Shown piece after piece: positions 15,222 to 21,300 of a stretch of 22,421 nt of DNA (position 1 is the first letter of the stretch; each line of letters starts with the position of its first letter). Position numbers and translations under genes: made by a program. The stretch lies in the NCBI GenBank assembly GCA_029975915.1, contig JARKOC010000353.1, forward strand, positions 1 to 22,421, given 5' to 3'. The stretch comes from Bryobacteraceae bacterium. Lineage in GTDB: Bacteria > Acidobacteriota > Terriglobia > Bryobacterales > Bryobacteraceae. Under the pieces are notes generated by a model that had not been told where the DNA came from, did not search any database, and saw only the letters and a program-made list of their open reading frames with translations.

Positions 15222-16199
15222 CTATTCGACAACGGACGCGGCTGCTAGCGCCGGGATCGGCACAAAGTGGACCGTCATGGTGGACGGATCGATCACCTGC
15301 GCGGGCCGTTGTCCAGCCTCGCCGTCGGCGAGAAGAAAGATCTTACCGCTGGCTTGGAGTTTCGTGGGGGTGAAGTCCAGTTCGGAGACCGCCTCAACCG
15401 CGGACGTTTTGGTGTTGATGGCAAGCACCTGGCGCGCTTCGCCGTTGGCGATCAGGAGGCGTGATCCATCGGTTGTTACAGCGATGCCGACGGGACTAGC
15501 GACCCCATGCGCGGCGGTGGCAACGGTCGAGATGGACACGTTCGAGTCCCAGTTCTGTATGCGGATGACTTCGTTACGCCCGCGATCGGAGGCGTAAACC
15601 GACGTTCCGCCGGCGGCCAGCGATGCGTCAGCGCTGATGGACTGAAGCAGACGAGGCGTTTGGCCCACCCTCAGCATATAGAGCGCGCCGGACTCGCCGT
15701 TGCGGAGGACTGCGAAAGCGGTGCGTCCGTCCTGAGCGACTGCAATGGCGGCGACGCGGCCCTCAAGCAGCGACAGATCTATCTCGCCAGACGGTTCGGG
15801 CTTATCTTGAATTCCGGTCCACATGCGCAGCCGCGAGGCTGATGGGAAGTAGACCGCCAGCGACTGAGCGTCGGCGCTCCAGGCGGCGGATTCAATCGGA
15901 GCCTTACTTTCGCCTAGGTTGCGCCAGGCGGGTTGATCGGCATCGAGGCCGCCAACCGCGAACAGAGTAGCCCGCCTGACCACCAGCGCGGTCCGGCCGT
16001 CAGGTGCGCCGAGCGCAAATTCCGCCTCCGTGACGGCGTTGCCACCGGCGTACGCGGATCCCGCGATGCCGATAATGGGGCGGATCGAATGCGTTTGGCG
16101 ATCGACGAGCAGGCCCGAGACCGGACCTTTCATCTGGTCCGCCGCGTACAGAGTGGCCGAAGCCGCCAACAGCATTGAAACGAGTAGTGTCCTGCTCAC
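15222..16199 (-). CDS. Exported YncE-like beta-propeller protein
   Basis: About 325 residues with a signal peptide (LLVSMLLAASATLYA) followed by repeats of the kind seen in seven-bladed YncE/lactonase propellers: SAAWSADAQSLAVYF, AIAVAQDGRTAFAVL, TSVYASDRGRNEVIRI, GIAVTTDGSRLLIANG and QVLAINTKTSAVEAV. The GTG at 16199 is preferred because GGAGGG lies 5 nt before it. The ATG at 16211 is in frame but that same GGAGGG would then be inside the gene. Related exported propellers are frequent in acidobacteria and their ligands are mostly unknown. It lies upstream of the PL11-like gene with a 62-bp gap. Confidence 0.72.
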   Translation of the reverse strand: MSRTLLVSMLLAASATLYAADQMKGPVSGLLVDRQTHSIRPIIGIAGSAYAGGNAVTEAEFALGAPDGRTALVVRRATLFAVGGLDADQPAWRNLGESKAPIESAAWSADAQSLAVYFPSASRLRMWTGIQDKPEPSGEIDLSLLEGRVAAIAVAQDGRTAFAVLRNGESGALYMLRVGQTPRLLQSISADASLAAGGTSVYASDRGRNEVIRIQNWDSNVSISTVATAAHGVASPVGIAVTTDGSRLLIANGEARQVLAINTKTSAVEAVSELDFTPTKLQASGKIFLLADGEAGQRPAQVIDPSTMTVHFVPIPALAAASVVE

Positions 16200-16229
16200 G
16201 CTGCCCTCCATGTTGCCGAATTAGCCTTG

Positions 16230-16238
16230 TTTATAGCA
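16230..16238 (-). promoter_or_regulatory. Extended -10 promoter of the YncE-like gene
   Basis: On the minus strand TGC-TATAAA (complement of 16230-16238, TATAAA itself at 16230-16235) is an extended -10 element placing the start about 25 nt before the GTG at 16199. The -35 position is GC-rich and poor. A GGC triplet run (16245-16256) lies just upstream. Confidence 0.4.
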
Positions 16239-16288
16239 TGAAACGGCGGCGGCGGCGAGGGGGGTGGCGATGCGCGACTGCCTGAACT

Positions 16289-17533
16289 GTGTCCTGCGAG
16301 TCGGGCATAATCTGCATATTGCCCTCCTCGACTCCAACTCATGCGGCCGGTGCGCGAATCTGGCTTCCCTGTCTCCTGATGATGTTGTGCTCGCTCATCA
16401 GTTATATCGACCGCCAGACACTGGCTGTCCTGGCTCCGACGATCATGCTCGATACCCGGCTGACAACGCAGGATTACGGCATTGCCATCAGCGCGTTTTC
16501 CATCGTCTATATGCTCGCCAATCCTGTCTGGGGTGGGATTCTCGACCGGATTGGGCTTCGCGCGGGCATGCTCATCGCAGTTGGCATCTGGAGCATGGCC
16601 AGTGCCTCCCATGCCCTCATGACAGGTCTGATCGGGTTTGCAGCGGCGCGTGCGATCCTCGGTTTCGGCGAGGGAGCTACCTTCCCGGGCGGCTTGCGGA
16701 CAGCGTTTGATTCTCTGCCGCCCCAAAAACGTTCACGCGGCATGGCCCTGGCCTATAGCGGAGGGTCGTTGGGAGCTGTCATCACCCCATGGATCGTTGT
16801 CCCCATTACCCTCCATTTCGGATGGCAGATGGCATTTGTCTTTACCGGCCTCGCTGGCATGGCCTGGATGATCCTCTGGCGAATGCTTGCCCGTCCTCCG
16901 TACCTGCCGCGGCCTGAGCGCATGCCGGAGCGATTGCATTTACCAAATCCCGCCGAGCGCCGATTCTGGGCGCTGTTTTTTAGTTATGCGCTTGGCGCGT
17001 TTCCGCTGGCGCCTGTTCTCTATATCGCGCCGCTTGTGCTGAACCGGTTGCATGGACTCAGCCAGGCGGACCTTGGAAAGCTTCTTTGGATTCCGCCGCT
17101 CGGCTGGGAGATCGGCTACTTTTTCTGGGGTTGGGTGGCCGATCGACGACCAGCAACCGCGGCGAAGCCAACCGGACTCATGCTGCTGCTGGCGATGATG
17201 GGTTTGCCGATTGCAGCCATCCCGGCCATTGCCTCGGCTGGGCTTGCGTTGGCCATCTTCTGCTGGTCCATGTTTACGGCGTCGGGTTTCATTGTCATTT
17301 CGCTGCGCTCAGCGGCCCAGGCTTATCCATCCGATCAGACTGCGCTGGTCGCAGGAATCGGGGCCGGGTCGTGGTCGGCCGTCGTTGCCGTCTTCCTGCC
17401 GCTAATTGGCCGGCTGGTCGACCAAGGGCAGTTCAGCCTGATGTTCGGTATCATTGCCGGTTTGCCTCTGGTGGGCACTGCCGCTTGGACCGCGCTCACG
17501 CCACGCCCACCCGGCGATGGGGGGCAGGAGTAG
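16289..17533 (+). CDS. MFS transporter, hexuronate/anion:cation symporter-like
   Basis: A polytopic protein of up to 414 residues with about twelve hydrophobic spans. The first span ends SYIDRQTLAVLAP and the loop 2-3 signature is GGILDRIGLRAGM; ARAILGFGEGATFPGG is typical of the ACS (ExuT/GudP/DgoT) group that imports sugar acids with protons or sodium. The substrate is not readable from sequence. No ATG precedes the first span: GTG at 16289 and TTG at 16319 are candidates, while the ATGs at 16379-16382 fall inside span 1. A possible -10 CATAAT at 16307-16312 would favour a start downstream of it. It diverges from the YncE-like gene and precedes the sulfatase. Confidence 0.82.
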   Translation: MSCESGIICILPSSTPTHAAGARIWLPCLLMMLCSLISYIDRQTLAVLAPTIMLDTRLTTQDYGIAISAFSIVYMLANPVWGGILDRIGLRAGMLIAVGIWSMASASHALMTGLIGFAAARAILGFGEGATFPGGLRTAFDSLPPQKRSRGMALAYSGGSLGAVITPWIVVPITLHFGWQMAFVFTGLAGMAWMILWRMLARPPYLPRPERMPERLHLPNPAERRFWALFFSYALGAFPLAPVLYIAPLVLNRLHGLSQADLGKLLWIPPLGWEIGYFFWGWVADRRPATAAKPTGLMLLLAMMGLPIAAIPAIASAGLALAIFCWSMFTASGFIVISLRSAAQAYPSDQTALVAGIGAGSWSAVVAVFLPLIGRLVDQGQFSLMFGIIAGLPLVGTAAWTALTPRPPGDGGQE

Positions 17534-18063
17534 CCCTCCGGAGAACCATTCAAACAGAACCTGCGCGGTTGCAACAGCCCGCGGCGCCGATCGAGCCACC
17601 CCGGCTTCCCTTTCCTTTAGTTTGTGGGGAAGATCCTGCTCACCGCCTTTAACCGTCCATGCCCCGATGCCAGGGGGCCACGGTGAGGCGGAAAAGACAG
17701 ATGTCACTTTTTTCATTTGGTGTAGAACTTTCTGCCGGGTCGCGCGTCTAGAGATTATGAGAGGCGGCTGAACAGCACATCAAGTGCCGGACAGCAGGCC
17801 AGCATTCCTGAACTCCGGTTCGTTCCCACCCGGCAGGCATCCCTGCCCCCGGTGTGCGCGGGCGAGGGGATTGGGGGACTCATGCGGCAACGAGCAGACG
17901 ACAACAGGCAACTTCGACTCCTCCCGCTTGGTGGCATCCGCCCCGAGGAAGAGGACCTGGTCCGCATTGTCCTCGGCCTCAAGCCGCAGGCGATTCGCCG
18001 GGAACGTGAGCCTGGGCAGCAGGCGGCGCAACTGCATCTGGTCACTTCGCCACGCTACCTTGC
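17534..18063. other. Stretch between transporter and sulfatase without a recognised gene
   Basis: About 530 bp. Several overlapping open frames exist; the most protein-like is on minus (around 17780-18094, with LRLEAEDNADQVLFLGAD), but it runs into the sulfatase start, has no ribosome-binding site and no family I recognise. Plus-strand frames are equally unsupported. It may be a decayed gene. Confidence 0.35.
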
Positions 18064-18072
18064 TGGTAGAAT
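18064..18072 (+). promoter_or_regulatory. Extended -10 directly before the sulfatase start
   Basis: TGG-TAGAAT (18064-18072) is a good extended -10 element. Initiation 7-8 nt downstream would fall at 18079-18081, immediately before the GTG at 18082, so the mRNA may be leaderless. No Shine-Dalgarno sequence is visible, in agreement. Confidence 0.4.
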
Positions 18073-18081
18073 CGGCACGAA

Positions 18082-19503
18082 GTGACAAACTCAATCTCGC
18101 GCCGTAACTTCATCGCCGGCGCCTCCTCGCCGCTTTTCGCGAAGAAGGCGCCCCGGCGAAACGTGTTGTTCATCGCAGCCGACGACCTGAACCACCACTT
18201 CAGCACTTATGGCTACGGCATCGTACACACCCCCAGCATCAGCCGCATTGCGCAGGCCGGTGTGCGCTTCGACCGCGCCTATTGCCAGTTCCCGCTGTGC
18301 AGCCCGTCACGAACCTCGCTGATGACCGGTCTGGCGCCGGACACCACCAAGGTCTATGAACTCAAGACCCACTTCCGCAGCGTGATCCCAAACGTAGTCA
18401 CACTGCCCCAGCATTTCCAGAACAACGGTTATTTCGCGGCTCGCGTGGGCAAGATGTACCACTACGGCAACCCCGGCCAGATCGGCACGGACGGTCTCGA
18501 TGACCCGCCCTCGTGGAATCACAAGGTCAATCCGGCTGGAGTTGATAAGACGAAAGAGGAACCGCTTCTCACCAACTTCACGCCAGACCGAGGCATCGGC
18601 TCGGCCGTCGCCTATTACTCTTCTCCGGCAAGGGACGAGGAACATACCGATGGCATGGTTGCGGCCGAAATCATCCGCCTGATGGAGCAAGAGCGAAACG
18701 AGCCGTTCTTCCTCGGCGCCGGTTTCTACAAGCCGCACGTGCCTTGGATCGCGCCGTCGAGGTACTTTGACATGGTCCCGCTCGACCGGCTGAAGTTGAT
18801 CCCGTTCGAGGAATGGGAGATGCATATTGCGCCGAAGTGGGCCTATTTTACAAGGCCCGCACACTGGGGCATGACCGAGCGCCAGCGCCTGGAAGCAATG
18901 CGGGGCTACTACGCAACGATTCTCTTCCTCGATGCGCAGATTGGGAGGCTCCTCGACGCCTTGAACAGGCTGAAACTGGCTGCGGGCACTTCCATCGTTT
19001 TCTGGAGTGATCACGGCTACCAGCTCGGTGAACATGGACAATGGATGAAGCAGACCGTTTTTGAGCCGTCGGCGCGGAGTCCGCTGATTATTGCCGGCGC
19101 CGGGGTAAAGGCACGCGGCAAAGTGTGCCGCCGGACCGTCGAGTTCCTGGACATCTACCCGACTCTCTCGAAACTGTGCGGGCTTTCCGGGGCGCCGGAC
19201 AATCTGCACGGAGCGAGCCTGATGCCGCTTCTCGACAATCCGAATGCACCGTGGGACCGGCCTGCCATCTCGCAAGTGCGGCGGGCGGCGAAGGACAAGA
19301 TCGTTGACGGGCACTCACTGCGTACGGAGCGGTATCGATATTCAATGTGGGATGCGGGACGTGAAGGAGAGGAGTTGTACGACTATTCCGCCGATCCCAG
19401 GGAACTGAAAAATCTGGCAGCAGATGGCGCTTTTGCGGAAACAAAGGCGCGGCTCAAAACTAGTCTCGAGACCATTCTTCGAAGCCGCGGGTGGACCGGC
19501 TAA
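18082..19503 (+). CDS. Tat-exported sulfatase, iduronate-2-sulfatase-like
   Basis: A 473-residue alkaline-phosphatase-superfamily sulfatase. The N-terminus SRRNFIAGASS (residues 6-16) is a twin-arginine signal. Metal ligands D34/D35 lie in FIAADDLN. The signature CSPSRTSLMTG has C73 as the residue converted to formylglycine. KMYHYG, FYKPHVPW and WSDHGYQLGEHGQW (D310/H311) complete the calcium/sulfate site. The layout and FYKPHVPW resemble iduronate-2-sulfatase-type S1 sulfatases acting on sulfated glycans. GTG at 18082 is the start because it sits directly before the Tat motif. A separate formylglycine-generating enzyme is required and is not in this window. Protein length is normal for the family. 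Confidence 0.92.
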   Translation: MTNSISRRNFIAGASSPLFAKKAPRRNVLFIAADDLNHHFSTYGYGIVHTPSISRIAQAGVRFDRAYCQFPLCSPSRTSLMTGLAPDTTKVYELKTHFRSVIPNVVTLPQHFQNNGYFAARVGKMYHYGNPGQIGTDGLDDPPSWNHKVNPAGVDKTKEEPLLTNFTPDRGIGSAVAYYSSPARDEEHTDGMVAAEIIRLMEQERNEPFFLGAGFYKPHVPWIAPSRYFDMVPLDRLKLIPFEEWEMHIAPKWAYFTRPAHWGMTERQRLEAMRGYYATILFLDAQIGRLLDALNRLKLAAGTSIVFWSDHGYQLGEHGQWMKQTVFEPSARSPLIIAGAGVKARGKVCRRTVEFLDIYPTLSKLCGLSGAPDNLHGASLMPLLDNPNAPWDRPAISQVRRAAKDKIVDGHSLRTERYRYSMWDAGREGEELYDYSADPRELKNLAADGAFAETKARLKTSLETILRSRGWTG

Positions 19504-19514
19504 GGCCGTTTTTT
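19497..19514 (+). terminator. Compact terminator overlapping the sulfatase stop
   Basis: CGGC (19497-19500), the 4-nt loop taag that contains the TAA stop, GCCG (19505-19508), then six T (19509-19514). The stem is short but GC-only and is directly followed by the T-run. Confidence 0.45.
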
Positions 19515-19541
19515 CTCAGGGCTTGGCGTGCTGAGGGGGAT

Positions 19542-19570
19542 TTGGACCGCGCCCGGCGTTCCATGATAAA
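19542..19570 (+). promoter_or_regulatory. tRNA-Thr promoter
   Basis: TTGGAC (19542-19547), a 17-bp spacer and GATAAA (19565-19570) form a reasonable sigma70-type promoter about 65 nt upstream of the tRNA 5' end. Confidence 0.45.
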
Positions 19571-19639
19571 CTTCAATTAGCGGAATTCGCCAAGCAGCGC
19601 ACGCACTTTGCACTGCGCGCGTTTCCTACCGCAAGGCGG

Positions 19640-19715
19640 GCCACCCTAGCTCAGTTGGTAGAGCGGCTGATTCGTAATCAGCAGGTCGCCGGTTCAATCC
19701 CGGCGGGTGGCTCCA
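19640..19715 (+). tRNA. tRNA-Thr (anticodon CGU)
   Basis: A full cloverleaf: acceptor GCCACCC (19640-19646) pairs with GGGTGGC (19705-19711); D arm contains AGCTCAGTTGGTAGAGC; anticodon stem GCTGA/TCAGC (19666-19670, 19678-19682) with loop TTCGTAA, anticodon CGT at 19673-19675; T arm GCCGG-TTCAATC-CCGGC (19688-19704); discriminator T and encoded CCA at 19713-19715. It reads the ACG threonine codon. An integrase gene lies 95 bp downstream pointing towards it, making its 3' end the probable integration site. Confidence 0.97.
19688..19715 (+). other. Probable integration site (att) at the tRNA-Thr 3' end
   Basis: The T arm through CCA of the tRNA adjoins an integrase/excisionase pair reading towards it, the standard layout of elements that enter at a tRNA 3' end and restore the gene. 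The second att copy would be beyond the right edge; none was seen within the window, so the exact core is undefined. Confidence 0.45.
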
Positions 19716-19737
19716 GACTTCCCCAATAAAATCAATC

Positions 19738-19766
19738 AGATCCCGCAGCGTCACCGCGCGGGATCT
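19738..19766. terminator. Bidirectional terminator between tRNA-Thr and integrase
   Basis: A perfect 9-bp stem, AGATCCCGC (19738-19746) and GCGGGATCT (19758-19766), with an 11-nt loop. On plus it is followed by tcgttttt; on minus by gattgattttattgg. It can terminate both the tRNA and the integrase transcripts. Confidence 0.7.
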
Positions 19767-19781
19767 TCGTTTTTGGGCCCC

Positions 19782-19803
19782 AACTGTGCCAAAACTGTGC
19801 CAA
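19782..19803. repeat. 11-bp tandem repeat beside the integrase
   Basis: AACTGTGCCAA occurs twice head to tail (19782-19792 and 19793-19803); a related CTGTGCCAGAACT lies at 19825-19837, inside the integrase 3' end. The spacing and location suggest integrase or accessory-protein binding sites near the att core, but this is inference. Confidence 0.6.
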
Positions 19804-19810
19804 AACCCCT

Positions 19811-20947
19811 TCATGCCGCCTCGCCTGTGCCAGAACTCGATTTATCATTGGCTTTCCGGTTCAGCTTGAGCAGAGCCTCGCGCTTCATCTGCAGTTTCAT
19901 CTGCGAGTACTTCTTGAACACCTTCGCGTCGCCCTGGCGCAGGAGCTGTGTCACCCATTCGTCGGCTACGCCGCCCGCACTGAGCCGGGTCGCGTAGGTC
20001 GACCGGAGGTCGTAGATCCGGAAGTAGGGGACGCCCGCCTTGCGAAGGGTCGTGCCCCAGACCTTCTTGAAACTGGCCTGGAAGCCGGTGCCGTCGGCGT
20101 TCGGGAAGAGATACTCGCCCGAGCCGGCCTCCGCCATCTGGTTGCGGAAAGCCTCGACCGCCAAGTCCGTCAACGGCACCTCGGCCACTCCGCTTGCCGT
20201 CTTCGAATCGGGGATCCAGACGACCGCATTCCCCAGATCGACATCCGATCTCTTCATCGGGGCGAGCTCCTTGTACACACGCAGCCCGGTCTCCGTGATG
20301 ATTCGAATCACGTTGCGAAGGTACGCAGGAGCTGCTTGCTCGATGCGCTGTTGCTCCGACCAGGTCACGTAGTGTGGACGGAACAGTCCCTTGACGCGCA
20401 CAGGGAACTCGACACCTGAGCATGGGTTGGCCACCAAGAGCTTCTTTCGAAGTGCGACATTCAGCATCCGTCGCAGCACCCGAAACTCCTGATGGACAGT
20501 GCTGGCTTTGACGAGGCCCTTCGATACCTTGCCGGATTTCCGCCGAACCTCCACCGGTTGCTCCAACCGGTGCCGAAGGTATGACTCGATCCGATCTGCC
20601 GTCAGGTCGACCAGCAGCACCTCTCCGAAAATGCCGTTGAGGTGCTTCACCACGCGAGAGTAAGAAAGATGCGTCTTCTCTGCACGGATTGGGGGTTTGG
20701 AGAAGCCCTCCAGGAAATGCTCCGCCCACTGTGCGAGGGTGATTTGCTCTCCTTTCCGAAGCATCGGCAACGTATTGGCGTCCCGCGCCTGCAATCGTTC
20801 GCGGAGCACCCGATGTGCTTCTTCTTTGTCCTCGGCATTGGTTGATTCCCGTTGCCGGTTTCCGTCGCGGTCGCGATACTCCATCCACCAGAATCGTGAT
20901 TCCTCCTTTCTGAAAACTCTTCCTTCCAATCTTCTAGGTCGTGCCAT
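19811..20947 (-). CDS. Tyrosine recombinase / integrase
   Basis: A 378-residue integrase. Residues ~1-60 form an AP2-like arm-binding domain (VFRKEESRFWWMEYRDRDGNRQRE), ~68-185 the SAM-like core-binding domain, and ~190-360 the catalytic domain. Catalytic positions: R223 (TETGLRVYKEL), K249 (DSKTASG), R315 (YDLRST) and nucleophile Y347 (VFKKYSQ). Both usual histidines are replaced: the HxxR box reads Y312-DLR, and the LGH position reads LRQGD (Q338). The ATG at 20947 has the strong site AGGAGGTGGGAA before it; a longer in-frame start at 20986 lies within the upstream gene. It should insert the element into tRNA-Thr. It overlaps the HTH gene by 14 bp, so the two are translated from one message. 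Confidence 0.9.
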   Translation of the reverse strand: MARPRRLEGRVFRKEESRFWWMEYRDRDGNRQRESTNAEDKEEAHRVLRERLQARDANTLPMLRKGEQITLAQWAEHFLEGFSKPPIRAEKTHLSYSRVVKHLNGIFGEVLLVDLTADRIESYLRHRLEQPVEVRRKSGKVSKGLVKASTVHQEFRVLRRMLNVALRKKLLVANPCSGVEFPVRVKGLFRPHYVTWSEQQRIEQAAPAYLRNVIRIITETGLRVYKELAPMKRSDVDLGNAVVWIPDSKTASGVAEVPLTDLAVEAFRNQMAEAGSGEYLFPNADGTGFQASFKKVWGTTLRKAGVPYFRIYDLRSTYATRLSAGGVADEWVTQLLRQGDAKVFKKYSQMKLQMKREALLKLNRKANDKSSSGTGEAA

Positions 20948-21197
20948 TTCCCACCTCCTGTTTGAACTGGGCGCGGAAGGGCTCAAGATCCGTTCTCAGG
21001 AACCGGATGTTGCGGCCCATCACGCGGAGATGGGGAATCTGCTTTCGCTCGACCCAAAGATACACGGTTTGAACGCTGACGCCGAGATATGCGGCAGCGT
21101 CCCGGACAGTGAGGGGGAGTTCCTGGCTCGGAAGACGAACGTCGAGGGAACGACCAGCCCCAGAGCCGTTATGACTGACGTTGTGCTGCGAACTCAT
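20934..21197 (-). CDS. Excisionase-like helix-turn-helix protein
   Basis: An 87-residue protein with a MerR/HTH_17-type domain at ~28-80: LTVRDAAAYLGVSVQTVYLW, then a wing IPHLRVMGRNIRFLRTDLEPF. Small proteins of this kind next to integrases act as excisionase or recombination-directionality factors or as regulators; which applies here is not decided by sequence. AAGGGG precedes the ATG at 21197. The start codon and ribosome-binding site lie inside a perfect inverted repeat (21195-21215). The 3' end overlaps the integrase by 14 bp. Confidence 0.8.
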   Translation of the reverse strand: MSSQHNVSHNGSGAGRSLDVRLPSQELPLTVRDAAAYLGVSVQTVYLWVERKQIPHLRVMGRNIRFLRTDLEPFRAQFKQEVGNGTT

Positions 21198-21215
21198 GCC
21201 CCTTTGTAGGGCATG
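21195..21215 (-). promoter_or_regulatory. Inverted repeat over the excisionase start
   Basis: CATGCCC (21195-21201), a 7-bp spacer (ctttgta) and GGGCATG (21209-21215). The ATG of the HTH gene is part of one arm, and the Shine-Dalgarno-like AAGGGG spans spacer and arm. It could be an operator for self-repression or an RNA hairpin that hides the start site. Confidence 0.5.
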
Positions 21216-21269
21216 CTTTGAATTCCACCAAATGAGTAGCGCAGTTGCCTCTGCTGTGGGGACCCCAAA

Positions 21270-21299
21270 CCAGCGACAGCCAGCTACGGAAGTCGCTGG
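21270..21299 (-). terminator. Hairpin after the CHAT gene
   Basis: CCAGCGAC (21270-21277) and GTCGCTGG (21292-21299) form a perfect 8-bp stem with a 14-nt loop, one base past the CHAT stop codon. The following U-run is short (ttt), so it may be a terminator or an mRNA-stabilising hairpin. It separates the CHAT gene from the excisionase-integrase unit. Confidence 0.45.
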
Positions 21300-21300
21300 A

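Noticed and set aside
16245..16256. GGC triplet run upstream of the YncE-like gene
   Set aside because: Only four units in GC-rich DNA; not enough to call a phase-variable or functional repeat.
18307..19314. 335-codon open frame on minus
   Set aside because: It lies antisense within the sulfatase, which has its full catalytic signature; the minus frame has no motifs.
19845..20888. 347-codon alternative frame on minus inside the integrase
   Set aside because: The overlapping frame with the catalytic R-K-R-Y residues is the real gene; this one is a composition shadow.
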